Positions 40,639 through 49,924 are shown, counted from the stretch's first letter. The stretch is DNA of 64,000 bases from Streptomyces sp. NBC_00193 (GCF_026342735.1 NZ_JAPEMM010000002.1:372001-436000); one strand, 5' to 3'. Translations and numbers: made by a program. Notes: generated from the sequence alone by a model not told the origin.

Positions 40639-40745
40639 ACGCGCCGAAATCTAGATCGGCTGAAGGCCTCTGACGATCCGGGGTGAGCTGGACGGCCTAC
40701 GGGCGCCTCGCGTCCTCCTCGCGGAACGGCGCCGCCACCGTCTGC

Positions 40746-41297
40746 TCAGCAGGCGCAGGAGATGCCCGAGCGCGGGGCGGTCAGATCGTCGATGGCGCGC
40801 TGGTCGGTGCCCTGGGCGGTCTCGAAGGCGAAGCCCTCGCGGACCCAGTACTCGAATCCGCCGAGCATCTCCTTCACCTGGTAGCCCAGGCGGGCGAAGG
40901 CCAGCGCGGCGCGCGTGGCGCCGTTGCAGCCGGGGCCCCAGCAGTAGGTGACCACGGTCAGGGCCGGGTCGATCAGCGTCGGCGCCAGTTCCGCGATCCG
41001 TGCGGTGGGCAGGTGCAGCGCCCCCGGGATGTGGCCCTGGTCCCAGGCGGCCTCGCTGCGGGAGTCGACCACGACCAGACCGGGGACACCGGAGAGCAGG
41101 TCGGCCCGTACGTCCGAGACGTCCGCCTCGAAGGCGAGCCGCGCGGCGTAGTGGGCGGCTGCGACGGCCGGAGCCGCGGCGGGGACGGAGAGAACGGCGC
41201 TGGTGGGCTCGTCGGTCACGGTGGACGGGGCGGTCAGGGCGGACGGGACGGTCAGGGTGGTCGCGGCGGTGACGATGGACGAGGCGGTCACGGACAT
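40746..41297 (-). CDS. Rhodanese-like sulfurtransferase
   Basis: 183 residues. The N-terminal 50 residues are Thr/Val/Ala-rich and not clearly a signal peptide. One rhodanese domain follows, with VPGLVVVDSRSEAAWDQGHI, PGALHLPTARI, and the active-site segment VTYCWGPGCNGATRAALAFA, in which the first Cys is the likely catalytic persulfide-bearing residue. Two Cys end the protein (GISCAC). AAGGAG precedes ATG 41297. It lies downstream of the GlxA-type regulator on the same strand, a pairing seen often in Streptomyces. Confidence 0.88.
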   Translation of the reverse strand: MSVTASSIVTAATTLTVPSALTAPSTVTDEPTSAVLSVPAAAPAVAAAHYAARLAFEADVSDVRADLLSGVPGLVVVDSRSEAAWDQGHIPGALHLPTARIAELAPTLIDPALTVVTYCWGPGCNGATRAALAFARLGYQVKEMLGGFEYWVREGFAFETAQGTDQRAIDDLTAPRSGISCAC

Positions 41298-41420
41298 CGG
41301 GGAACTCCTTGTACGGGGCGGAGGGCGGGGGTTCGCCGACCGGGTGGACTCCCTTGCGGCGATGACTCCATCCTCTGTCCCTGCCACCTCCACGACGAGT
41401 GGCGTAAACGCCTTCACTCG

Positions 41421-42452
41421 TCAAGATCCCGCCAGGGGCGCGGTGACCCTGACGAACGCCTTCCGGTAGGCCGTCGGCGTCGTGCGCATCTGCCGGGTGA
41501 AGTGGTGGCGGTAGGTCGCGGTGGAGTCGAAGCCGACCGCCGCGGCGACCTCGTCCACCGTGCCCTCTCCCGACTCCAGCAACGGCAGGCTCGCCGCGAT
41601 CCGCTGGGAGACCACCCAGCGGATCGGGCTCACACCGTTGCGGCGGGTGAAGTGGCGGAGGAAGGAGCGCTCGGACATGTTCGCCGCGCGCGCCAGGGCC
41701 GGGACCGAGAGCGGGCCGTACAGCCGCTGCAGGGCCCAGGCCATGCTCCGGGAGATCCCGTCGTCGGCGCCGTCGGGTCCTATCTCCCCCACCGCCGCCT
41801 CGATGAACTGGGCCTGCCCGCCCTCGCGATGGGGTGGCACGACGAAGCGGCGGGCCACGGTGTTGGCGACGGCGGCCCCGTGGTCGGCGCGGACCAGGTA
41901 GAGACAGAGGTCGATGCCCGCGGCGCTGCCCGCGCTGGTCAGGACGTCGCCGTTGTCGACGTAGAGGACGTCCGCGTCGACCTCGACCGCGGGGTGGCGC
42001 TCGGCGAGGGTGCGGGCGTAGCGCCAGTGGGTGGTGGCCCGGCGGCCGTCGAGGAGACCGGTCGCGGCGAGCGCGAAGGCGCCCGAGCAGATGGAGACCA
42101 GGCGGGCGCCCCGGGCGTGGGCCTTGAGCAGGGCGTCGACCAGCGCGGGCGCGATGGTGCCGCCCGCCGGGGAGACTCCGGGGATGATCACGGTGTCCGC
42201 GGCGGAGAGGGCGTCGAGCCCGTGCTCGGCGCGGAGGGTGAACCCGCCCACCACGCGCAGGTCCCGGCCGGGTTCCGCCGAGCAGACCCGCAGCTCGTAC
42301 CAGGGCAGGTCCCCCAGCTCGGGGCGGGCGAGGCCGAACACCTCGACCACCACGCCCAGTTCGAAGGGCGCCATTCCGTCGAAGGCGAGTACGGCCACCA
42401 CATGGGCCGGGGCCGGCTTCTTGAGGTGAAGGGGTACGGCCTGGGAAGTCAT
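41421..42452 (-). CDS. GlxA-type AraC-family transcriptional regulator
   Basis: 343 residues. The N-terminal DJ-1/PfpI-like domain shows VVAVLAFDGMAPFELGVVVEVFG, TVIIPGVSPAG and SICSGAFALAATGLLDGRRATTHW (the nucleophile-elbow Cys is kept). The C-terminal AraC HTH reads LSVPALARAANMSERSFLRHF and DEVAAAVGFDSTATYRHHF. It is divergent from helR, with about 200 bp between them, and is upstream of the rhodanese gene. The start is ATG 42452. Confidence 0.92.
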   Translation of the reverse strand: MTSQAVPLHLKKPAPAHVVAVLAFDGMAPFELGVVVEVFGLARPELGDLPWYELRVCSAEPGRDLRVVGGFTLRAEHGLDALSAADTVIIPGVSPAGGTIAPALVDALLKAHARGARLVSICSGAFALAATGLLDGRRATTHWRYARTLAERHPAVEVDADVLYVDNGDVLTSAGSAAGIDLCLYLVRADHGAAVANTVARRFVVPPHREGGQAQFIEAAVGEIGPDGADDGISRSMAWALQRLYGPLSVPALARAANMSERSFLRHFTRRNGVSPIRWVVSQRIAASLPLLESGEGTVDEVAAAVGFDSTATYRHHFTRQMRTTPTAYRKAFVRVTAPLAGS

Positions 42453-42578
42453 GGCCGTACTGTAGCCAGCCGTCCTCACCGGGCCTCATCGGGCGGGTGG
42501 CGGAGGGGGCGCGCAGTGCGTGGAGGGCGGCGAGGAGGAATACGCACTCCTTGCCATGTACAACATATAGCGCACTGG

Positions 42579-42598
42579 GGGGCTTGCGGCAAGGCCCC
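42579..42598 (+). promoter_or_regulatory. Rifamycin-associated element (RAE) upstream of helR
   Basis: GGGGCTTGCGGCAAGGCCCC, the imperfect palindrome known as the rifamycin-associated element of actinobacteria, 61 bp before the helR start. In published work RAEs sit in promoters of rifamycin-induced genes and are required for induction. A TATAGC (42566-42571) just upstream is a possible -10 box. Confidence 0.88.
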
Positions 42599-42659
42599 CG
42601 GCCTGGGGCAAAATCGCGGACCTAGGCCAGAACTTGCCGAAAAATGGGAGATTCACTCA

Positions 42660-44873
42660 GTGCGTTCCGATATGTCAGCTCTTGGATCACACGGTTCCGT
42701 CGAGGCGGTGGCGACCACCACCAGTGCGTTCGAACTTCCCGACCACCTTTCCCCCAAGGCCGACCCGGCACTGATCGCCGGCGACGAACGGCACTTCGCC
42801 GCCGTCTCGCAGTGCCTGGAGCAGACGATCGCCGAACTGTCCGACCGCCTGGAGGCCACACGCAAGGCGCCCGGCGGCATCGGCCGGGAGGCGATGGACC
42901 GCGACGCGGAGATCCACCGGCTGACCAGCCGGCTGCGCACCCTGCGCCGCTTCGGGCTGGACCTGTGCCTGGGGCACATCGTCCCCGCCGACGGCTCCGA
43001 GCCCGTGTACATCGGCCGCCTCGGCCTCACCGACAGCGCGGGCAACCGACTGCTGCTGGACTGGCGCTCCCCCGCGGCCGAGCCCTTCTTCGCGGCGACG
43101 CACGCCGCCCCGATGGGTCTGGCGAGCCGTCGCAGGTACCGCTGGACCCGCGGGCGGATCAGCGACTACTGGGACGAGGTGTTCGCCGCGGACGGGCTCG
43201 AAGGGCGTGCCGCGCTCGACGACCAGTCCGCGTTCATCGCGAGCCTGGGCTCCAACCGGTCGGCCCGGATGCGCGACGTGCTCGCCACCATCCAGACCGA
43301 CCAGGACGCCATCATCCGGGCCGGATCCCGGGGCGCCCTCGTCGTCGACGGCGGTCCGGGCACGGGCAAGACCGTCGTCGCCCTGCACCGCACCGCCCAC
43401 CTGCTCTACTCCGACCCCCGGCTGGGTCACCGCCGCGGCGGCGTGCTGTTCGTCGGCCCGAGCCGGCCCTACCTGGCCTACGTCTCGGACGTGCTGCCCA
43501 GCCTCGGCGAGGAGGGCGTGCAGACCTGCACCCTGCGCGACCTCGTCACGGAGGGAGCCGGAGCGGCGGTCGAGGCAGATCAGCGCGTGGCCCTCCTGAA
43601 ATCCTCCGCCGGCCTGGTGAAGGCGGTCGAGGCGGCGGTGCGCATCTACGAGGAGCCGCCCACCCAGGGGACGACCGTCTCCAGCCACTGGTCGGACCTC
43701 TGGCTCGGCCCCGACGACTGGGCGGCCGCGTTCGGGGCGGTGGAACCGGGCACCCCGCACAACGAGGCGCGCGACCAGATCCTGGAGGAGCTGCTCACGA
43801 TCCTGATGGACCAGGACGACAGCGACGTCGCGCCGCACCTGCTGCGCCGTTCGCTGCTCCAGGACCGGGAGTTCATCACCACCCTCAACCGTGCCTGGCC
43901 GATGCTCGATGCGGGCGAGCTCGTCGGAGACCTCTGGTCGGTGCCCGCCTACCTGCGCAAGTGCGCTCCGTGGCTCGGGCCCGACGACGTGTCCCTCCTC
44001 CAGCGCGCCGACGCCCAGGCCTGGACGGTGTCGGACCTGCCGATCCTGGACGCGGCCCGGCAGCGGCTCGGCGACGCCGAGGCCTCCGTGCGCAAGCGCC
44101 GGCACGAGGCCGCCGTCGCCGCCGAGCGTGCGCGCAGGTCCGAGGTCATCGACCGGCTGCTCCAGGACACCGAGATCGACGAGAGCCAGGGCGCGGTGGG
44201 GATGCTGCGGGGACAAGATCTGCAGGACGCCCTGATCGACGGGGACGCACTGCCCGGCACCGAACCCGACCTGCTCGCAGGCCCGTTCGCCCACATCGTC
44301 GTGGACGAGGCGCAGGAACTGACCGATGCCGAATGGCAGATGCTGCTGGCCCGCTGCCCGTCGCGGAGCTTCACGATCGTCGGGGACCGCGCGCAGGCCC
44401 GACACGGGTTCACCGAGTCGTGGCGGGAGCGGCTCGAACGGGCCGGGGTCGACCGGATCACCATGGCCTCCCTGAGCGTCAACTACCGCACCCCGGAGGA
44501 GGTCATGGCCGAGGCGGAGCCGGCCATCCGCGCCGCACTTCCCGACGCGAACGTACCGACGTCGGTCCGCAGCAGCGGCATCCCCGTCGCGCACGGCCGC
44601 ACCGAGGACCTGGCCGCGGTCCTCGGCGACTGGCTCGACGCCCACGCCGACGGGGTCGCCTGCGTCATCACTGCCACCGGCGTCGACGACGGCACGTTCC
44701 CGGCGAGCTCCCGCGTCCGCGTGCTGACGCCGACCCTGTCGAAGGGACTCGAATTCGACCTGGTCGTCCTCATCGACCCGGACACTTTCGGCGAGGGCAT
44801 CGAAGGCGCCGTCGACCGCTACGTCGCGATGACCCGCGCAACCCAGCGCCTCGTCATCCTCAGGAGCTCCTGA
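42660..44873 (+). CDS. helR: HelR, RNA polymerase recycling/rifamycin-tolerance ATPase
   Basis: 737-residue superfamily 1 helicase-like protein. Walker A GGPGTGKT is near residue 231, preceded by the Q-motif region FIASLGSNRSARMRDVLATI; motif II VVDEAQELTDAEWQ near 550, GDRAQ, VNYRTPEE, TLSKGLEFDLVVL and YVAMTRATQRLV complete the set. The N-terminal coiled coil (residues about 30-110) that enters the polymerase secondary channel is present. HelR proteins remove stalled or rifamycin-bound RNA polymerase from DNA and give rifamycin tolerance. The RAE in its promoter supports this assignment. I chose GTG 42660 with GGGAG 9 nt upstream; ATG 42672 is in frame. Confidence 0.92.
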   Translation: MRSDMSALGSHGSVEAVATTTSAFELPDHLSPKADPALIAGDERHFAAVSQCLEQTIAELSDRLEATRKAPGGIGREAMDRDAEIHRLTSRLRTLRRFGLDLCLGHIVPADGSEPVYIGRLGLTDSAGNRLLLDWRSPAAEPFFAATHAAPMGLASRRRYRWTRGRISDYWDEVFAADGLEGRAALDDQSAFIASLGSNRSARMRDVLATIQTDQDAIIRAGSRGALVVDGGPGTGKTVVALHRTAHLLYSDPRLGHRRGGVLFVGPSRPYLAYVSDVLPSLGEEGVQTCTLRDLVTEGAGAAVEADQRVALLKSSAGLVKAVEAAVRIYEEPPTQGTTVSSHWSDLWLGPDDWAAAFGAVEPGTPHNEARDQILEELLTILMDQDDSDVAPHLLRRSLLQDREFITTLNRAWPMLDAGELVGDLWSVPAYLRKCAPWLGPDDVSLLQRADAQAWTVSDLPILDAARQRLGDAEASVRKRRHEAAVAAERARRSEVIDRLLQDTEIDESQGAVGMLRGQDLQDALIDGDALPGTEPDLLAGPFAHIVVDEAQELTDAEWQMLLARCPSRSFTIVGDRAQARHGFTESWRERLERAGVDRITMASLSVNYRTPEEVMAEAEPAIRAALPDANVPTSVRSSGIPVAHGRTEDLAAVLGDWLDAHADGVACVITATGVDDGTFPASSRVRVLTPTLSKGLEFDLVVLIDPDTFGEGIEGAVDRYVAMTRATQRLVILRSS

Positions 44874-44959
44874 GCCGACGCGGCCCGGGCCCGGGAGGAG
44901 CGCGTTAACCTCTGGCCTGAGCCGCGTACGGCGGTCGGGGGGACAGAGGGGTACCAGGG

Positions 44960-47059
44960 GTGGGACTTCACCAGACCGATCCGCTCGTCGTGGGCGGGTA
45001 CCGGCTGCAGGACCGGCTCGGCGCAGGTGGAATGGGCACGGTGTTCCTGGCTCGGAGCATCGAGTCCGGGCGGATGGTGGCGGTCAAGGTCGTTCACCAG
45101 CAGTTCGCGGACGACCGGGAGTTCCGGATCCGCTTCCGCCAGGAGGTGGCCTCGGCGCGGAGGGTCTCGGGGGCCTTCACCGCCCCGGTGGTGGACGCCG
45201 ACCCCGATGCGGAACGCCCTTGGATGGCCACCCAGTTCGTGCCGGGCCCCACCCTGGGGGCCACGGTACGGGCCGAAGGGCCGCTCGGTGGCCCCGCCCT
45301 GCGGCAGTTGGCGGTGGGGCTCGCCGAGGCGCTGCGCGACATCCACCGGGTCGGGGTCGTCCACCGCGATCTCAAGCCGGACAACGTCCTGTTGACCGAG
45401 GACGGCCCGCGCGTCATCGACTTCGGGATCTCAAGGGCCGTCGACCACGAGACCCTCACCGTGACCGGCAGGATCCTGGGAACTCCTCCGTACATGTCGC
45501 CCGAGCAGCTGTCCGCCCCGCACCGGGTCAAGCAGGCCTCCGACGTCTTCTCCCTCGGCGCCGTCCTGGTGTACGCGACCACCGGGCACGGTCCGTTCGA
45601 CGCCCCGTCCCACTACCTGACCGCCTACAACGTGGTCCACGAGCCCGCTGCGGTGGCGGAGCTGTCCGGTACGGTCCGCGAGCTCGTCCAGTGGTGTCTG
45701 GCGAAGGACCCGGTGGACCGGCCCACGCCGGACGAGCTCCTCGAGGCCTTCCGGGAGGCGCCGGAGGGCGACTGGGGTGCCCGCCCGCCGTCGCCCGCCG
45801 CCGAACCGGCTCGGGCGCCCGCGCGCGGGGGCCGGCTGCTTTCGCGACGCAGCGCACTGGTCGCAGGTGTGGTCGGGCTGGCCGGAGCCGGAGCCCTCGG
45901 CTCGTGGGCGAGCGGGGCGTGGACGGCCGGCGGTCCATCCGGATCGTCCGGCGGTTCCCGGGGAGGCCCGCCGGGGGCCGGTCCCCGGCCGGCCCACGAG
46001 GGCTCCGCCGGTCTGCAACCGGCCGGATGGGCCGTGTGGGAGCAGAAGCTGAGCCCTCAGGACCTGGGCGTCACGACCTGTCATGCCGCGGGTCCGGTGC
46101 TGTTGTGCACCTCGTCGCCCGGTACCGGGCGGATCGCGGCGTTCGACGCCGGGAACGGCAAGCGGTTGTGGGGGAACGACTTCCCGACGAGCATCGAGCT
46201 CCTGGGCCTGTCCGCCGCAGGCGATGTGGCCTACTGCCTGGAGGCCGACGAGGCGGATCCAGGTCAGGGCGGTCACGTCGCCGCCTTGAACACCGCGACC
46301 GGTGCGCGGATGTGGTCCACCCCTCCCGGTACGGCCGATCCGATCGCGGGCGGCGTGTACGCCGGCGACGCGATCGTCACCTTCGCCGCCAAGGGATCCC
46401 TCCACGCCTGGCATCCCGCGACGGGCGAGCAGAAGTGGCAGGAGGACGGGGTCCGGGGCGTCGGCTCCCGGCTCTTCATCGCCTACGGTCACCTCTTCCG
46501 CGTCTCGGGCCTGGACACACCCGGCGCCCACGTGCTGTGGGAGCACTCGCTCCAGAAGGGCGGGGCCGTGTGGAGCCAGGACTTCGGAGCCTCGGTCCCC
46601 CTCGCCATCGGGAAGAGCTCGGTGCTGCTGCGCAGAACGGACGGCACCATCTGCCACAGCGTATTTCGGGCTCGTGCGACCCCTACGACCCTGCCCGCCG
46701 CCATGGAGTACGTGGAAGCGGGCGGTACCTACTACGGAATGGCCCCGGACGGAACGGTGACCGCGGCCGATGACATCACGGGCGAGCCGCTCTGGACGGC
46801 CGAGTCGTGGTACCTCAAGGAGTGGACGCGCAGCGGGAGAAGCCCGCTGCGGGTGTCCGCCGGGCGGGTGCACGTTCCGGGCACGGACGGGAGCGTCCAC
46901 TGCTTCGCCGCCGACAGCGGGGACCTGCTGTGGCAGAGCGCGGCGCGCCAGGACGACAGTGCGAGCGCCCGGCGCGAGTGGCCGGGCATCGCGATCCACG
47001 GTGACCTCGTCCACCTCCTGACGGGCGACACCGTGGTCGCGTTGCGCCCGCGGATCTAG
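44960..47059 (+). CDS. Membrane Ser/Thr protein kinase with PQQ-like beta-propeller sensor
   Basis: 699 residues. Kinase domain at residues about 10-270: GAGGMGTVFLA loop, catalytic Lys in VAVKVV, HRDLKPDN near 136, IDFGIS and a PPYMSPEQL segment. A Pro/Ala-rich linker leads to one hydrophobic segment (SRRSALVAGVVGLAGAGALG, about 297-316). The outside part is a PQQ-type propeller with repeats such as AAFDAGNGKRLWG, AALNTATGARMWS, HAWHPATGEQKWQ, TAADDITGEPLWT and HCFAADSGDLLWQ. It should read an outside signal and phosphorylate cytosolic proteins. Its stop codon overlaps the stop of the chitinase gene. Confidence 0.93.
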   Translation: MGLHQTDPLVVGGYRLQDRLGAGGMGTVFLARSIESGRMVAVKVVHQQFADDREFRIRFRQEVASARRVSGAFTAPVVDADPDAERPWMATQFVPGPTLGATVRAEGPLGGPALRQLAVGLAEALRDIHRVGVVHRDLKPDNVLLTEDGPRVIDFGISRAVDHETLTVTGRILGTPPYMSPEQLSAPHRVKQASDVFSLGAVLVYATTGHGPFDAPSHYLTAYNVVHEPAAVAELSGTVRELVQWCLAKDPVDRPTPDELLEAFREAPEGDWGARPPSPAAEPARAPARGGRLLSRRSALVAGVVGLAGAGALGSWASGAWTAGGPSGSSGGSRGGPPGAGPRPAHEGSAGLQPAGWAVWEQKLSPQDLGVTTCHAAGPVLLCTSSPGTGRIAAFDAGNGKRLWGNDFPTSIELLGLSAAGDVAYCLEADEADPGQGGHVAALNTATGARMWSTPPGTADPIAGGVYAGDAIVTFAAKGSLHAWHPATGEQKWQEDGVRGVGSRLFIAYGHLFRVSGLDTPGAHVLWEHSLQKGGAVWSQDFGASVPLAIGKSSVLLRRTDGTICHSVFRARATPTTLPAAMEYVEAGGTYYGMAPDGTVTAADDITGEPLWTAESWYLKEWTRSGRSPLRVSAGRVHVPGTDGSVHCFAADSGDLLWQSAARQDDSASARREWPGIAIHGDLVHLLTGDTVVALRPRI

Positions 47060-48576
47060 CGCAGGGCTCCGAAGGCCTTCGTGAAGGCCAGGGGCTGCTG
47101 GAGGATCGAGCTGCACGTCGCGTCCGCGTAGTTCACGACTCCGGCCGGGCACTGCCGGTCGCGGGTCGCGGACCACATCGCCAGCCTGCCGATTCCCTTC
47201 TCCTTCGCGAAGTCCACGAGCTGGGTGGCGTCGGCGACGGTGAAGACCTCGGTCGTGACGTCGTTGATGCCGATCATCGGTGTGACGGCGACGGTCTTCC
47301 AGGCCGCCGCGTCGGTGAGGCCCAGTACGCCCTTGATCTGGGCCTGCGTGGCCGTGGCGGCCTGGATCGCGTACCGGCCCATGTCACCGCTGTAGGCGGG
47401 TCCGTAGTCCATGGCCATGATGTTGACGCCGTGGATGCGCACGCCGGCCTTCTTCGCGTCCGCCAACAGGGCCACGCCCGGCTGTGTGAGCCCCTCGGGC
47501 ATCACAGGCAGGGTGAAGGCCACGTCGAGTCCCGGGTGGGAGGACTGCAGCAGGGTGATGGCCTGCGCGCGGCGGGTGTTGGCGGCGGTGTCGGGCAGGG
47601 CCGCGCCCTCGATGTCGAAGTCGACCTTGGTCAGCCGGTACTGGTCGACGACCTTGCCGTAGGCGGCGGCGAGCTCCTGCGCGGAGCCGCAGTTCAGGGC
47701 CAGTTCGTGGCCGGCGGCTCCGCCGAAGGAGACGCGCACGTCGCCGCCCTTGGCCCGCAGGGCGCCGATCTGCGCGGCGACCTTGTCGTCTCCGAGCCCG
47801 GTGACCCCGCCCCACAGCGGGGCGCAGCCGCCGCCGGAGGTGATGAAGGCGAGGTGGAACTCCTTGACGCCGGTCTTGGCCGCCGTGTCGACCAGGTCGT
47901 AGGCCGGGTGGAGGGAGGTGTCCACGTAGGGCGCGAAGCGCGCGCCGCCGGCCGGGTTCCCGGTCGGGGGCGGGGTCGTGGCGGTGGCCGAAGCGGTGGG
48001 TGTGGCGGTCTTGGTCGGCTGCCCGGTGGGGGTCGCGGGAGCGCTCGTACCGGCCGTCGGCGCCGGCGTCGGCGCGGTGGTCGGGGCGCCCGTGGGGGCG
48101 GTGGTGGGACGGCCGCCCGGCGGGGGCGTCGGGCCTTGTTCCGCCGAGCACTTGGCCCCGTTGATGCGGCAGGCCGTCGGGTTGCCCGCGTTTGCGCTCG
48201 CGCTCGTGACGAAGCCGATCGTGACGGAGGCTCCCGCGGCCAGCTCCTTGTTCCATGCCGCCGGTTTCACGGTGACGTGGCGGCCGCCGACCGTGTGCGA
48301 GCCGTTCCACAGGGAGGCGATCGTGGTGCCGGCGGGCAGGTCGAACTCCAGGGTCCAACCGGTCTGCGCCCGGGTCGTGTTGTTGGTGATCACGTACGTT
48401 CCGGTGTACCCGCCGCTCCAGGAGCTCGACTTCGTGTACACCGCGCCGACCGAGGCGGCCTGGGCCGTACCCGTGAAGGCGAAGGCGGCGGCTGCGATCA
48501 GCACCGCCACCGCCGTACCGCCCGCGGCCTTGGCCTTCTTGCCCGTCCTGCGCCGGTGACCGGTCGTGCTGCCCAT
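47056..48576 (-). CDS. Secreted chitinase, CBM2 plus GH18
   Basis: 506 residues. Signal peptide (AVAVLIAAAAFAFTGTAQA), then a family-2 carbohydrate-binding module (residues about 40-140: GYTGTYVITNNTTRAQTGWTLEFD, Trp and Cys conserved), a Thr/Pro linker of about 60 residues and a GH18 catalytic domain. The catalytic motif is KVDFDIEG (the DxDxE Glu is present). Product should be chitin fragments outside the cell. The gene ends tail-to-tail with the kinase gene, with stop codons overlapping by two bases, so no terminator separates them. Confidence 0.93.
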   Translation of the reverse strand: MGSTTGHRRRTGKKAKAAGGTAVAVLIAAAAFAFTGTAQAASVGAVYTKSSSWSGGYTGTYVITNNTTRAQTGWTLEFDLPAGTTIASLWNGSHTVGGRHVTVKPAAWNKELAAGASVTIGFVTSASANAGNPTACRINGAKCSAEQGPTPPPGGRPTTAPTGAPTTAPTPAPTAGTSAPATPTGQPTKTATPTASATATTPPPTGNPAGGARFAPYVDTSLHPAYDLVDTAAKTGVKEFHLAFITSGGGCAPLWGGVTGLGDDKVAAQIGALRAKGGDVRVSFGGAAGHELALNCGSAQELAAAYGKVVDQYRLTKVDFDIEGAALPDTAANTRRAQAITLLQSSHPGLDVAFTLPVMPEGLTQPGVALLADAKKAGVRIHGVNIMAMDYGPAYSGDMGRYAIQAATATQAQIKGVLGLTDAAAWKTVAVTPMIGINDVTTEVFTVADATQLVDFAKEKGIGRLAMWSATRDRQCPAGVVNYADATCSSILQQPLAFTKAFGALR

Positions 48577-48884
48577 CGCGTGCCTGCCTCTGAATTGCTG
48601 GGGAGTTCGGGGTGCGGCAGCACGCTAGCCGCCCCGAAGCGGACATTTGATCGATTCGGGGCGGCGATGGCGAACCTTAGGTTCCACTTAAGGAAGCGAT
48701 CGGGCGACCTTAAGGCGGCGGGCGCCGCTCCGGCCGAGGCGCCGTCAAGTCCGCTCCGTGAACAGTCGGTTGATCTTCGGGGCACGCACGTCCGATGCGA
48801 CATATGCTCCCTCCGTACCTCAATGCGACGTACATCCATGCGACGTACGTCCGAACGCCTCGCGAGCCGTAAGGGGACCGCCCC
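48577..48884. promoter_or_regulatory. Divergent control region with nested palindromes
   Basis: 308 bp between chitinase and the first gene of the polysaccharide cluster, with no supported gene. AACC-TTA-GGTT (48673-48683), CTTAAGG (48687-48693) and CCTTAAG (48708-48714) form a cluster of A+T-rich symmetrical sites. The last two are inverted copies 21 bp apart, about two helical turns. Downstream, ATGCGACGTAC[A/G]TCC is repeated in tandem (48823-48837, 48838-48852). Both may be binding sites for regulators of the cluster. Confidence 0.5.
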
Positions 48885-49484
48885 GTGAGTGTCCGAATTC
48901 AACCCTCCTCCCAGGTCGACGAGACCGCCGAACTCGGCGAGGGGACCACGATCTGGGATCTGGCGCAGGTGCGCGAGGACGCCAGGCTCGGCCGCGACTG
49001 CATCGTGGGACGCGGGGCGTACGTCGGCCCCGGCGTACGGATCGGGGACAACGTCAAACTGCAGAACTACGCCCTCGTGTACGAGCCCGCCGAACTCGGC
49101 GACGGCGTCTTCATCGGCCCGGCCGCGGTGCTCACCAACGACTTCTACCCGCGGGCCGTCGACCCCGACGGCCGGCAGAAGCGCGGCGGCGACTGGGAGG
49201 CTGCCGGGGTCGTCGTGGCCGAGGGAGCCTCCCTGGGGGCCCGTTCGGTGTGCGTCGCGGGGGTCCGGATCGGGCGGTGGGCGCTGGTCGCGGCCGGCGC
49301 GGTCGTATCCCGGGACGTACCGGACTTCGCGCTCGTGGCCGGCGTGCCGGCCCGGCGCATCGGCTGGGTGGGCCGGGCCGGGGTCCGCCTGCTGGAACGC
49401 GACGGCGAGCCGGGCGTATGGGAGTGCCCGCGCACGGGCGCCCTGCACGACGAGACCGACGGAACCCTGACCGAGCGCACCTGA
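48885..49484 (+). CDS. Hexapeptide-repeat acyl/acetyltransferase
   Basis: 199 residues with left-handed parallel beta-helix repeats (IGDNVKL, LGDGVFIGP, EGASLGARSV, VRIGRWALVAAGAVV), ending GVPARRIGWVGRAG. This layout and the WDLAQVREDA and NDFYPRA segments resemble WbpD-type UDP-2,3-diamino-sugar N-acetyltransferases and related sugar acetyltransferases. GTG 48885 follows AAGGGGAC. It begins the plus-strand polysaccharide cluster. The acceptor sugar is not determined by the sequence. Confidence 0.88.
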   Translation: MSVRIQPSSQVDETAELGEGTTIWDLAQVREDARLGRDCIVGRGAYVGPGVRIGDNVKLQNYALVYEPAELGDGVFIGPAAVLTNDFYPRAVDPDGRQKRGGDWEAAGVVVAEGASLGARSVCVAGVRIGRWALVAAGAVVSRDVPDFALVAGVPARRIGWVGRAGVRLLERDGEPGVWECPRTGALHDETDGTLTERT

Positions 49485-49846
49485 CGCAACGTCGGCAATT
49501 TGGGTCAATGGCATTTCCTCAAAACCACAATCAATGAACATCCTTGGGCATACCTTGTCCCTGTACACGGGATCTGAGCAGGCAACAGGCTGTGTTCAGT
49601 GGGGGGTTGTACACGACGAGGGCAATCGCGGACAAGGTGACGGCCGGCGCAGGATCATGCGCCCGCCCGCCGCCGTCCGCGCGCGCCCCGATCCGGGACT
49701 TCGCTGGAGGGGGATCCAGCGGACCCGGACCGCTCGTGCCATCGGGGGGATCACACCGTAGGCACGCGCAGCGTCATGCGCAGTCCCCTCTACTGGACGA
49801 CGGCCGCCGGGTCTGTCCTAGGAACGATTTTTCAGAGGGGGTAGGT
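49485..49846. other. Long gap inside polysaccharide cluster
   Basis: 362 bp with no large gene supported. It holds a 6-bp hairpin, GCTGGA-GGGGGA-TCCAGC (49703-49720), and several GTACAC/CGCAGC repeats, so it may be a structured leader for the genes that follow. I could not match it to a known riboswitch class. Confidence 0.35.
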
Positions 49847-49924
49847 GTGTTGGAGCAGTACGACTACAGCTCGGACATACAGGGCGAGCAGGGCATGCGG
49901 GAAACCGAGGTGGGGACCCGGTGA
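49847..49924 (+). CDS. Possible 25-aa small protein
   Basis: GTG at 49847 with AGAGGGGGTAG upstream encodes 25 acidic residues, VLEQYDYSSDIQGEQGMRET then EVGTR, and stops in a GTGA overlap with the next gene. The coupling suggests that it is translated. I know no matching family, and the frame continues open upstream, so it could also be the end of a longer frame without function. Confidence 0.4.
   Translation: MLEQYDYSSDIQGEQGMRETEVGTR

Noticed and set aside
40683..42659. Open frame extending helR upstream by about 660 codons
   Set aside because: The extension crosses the rhodanese and GlxA genes antisense and has no motif; the promoter and RAE lie immediately before the chosen start.
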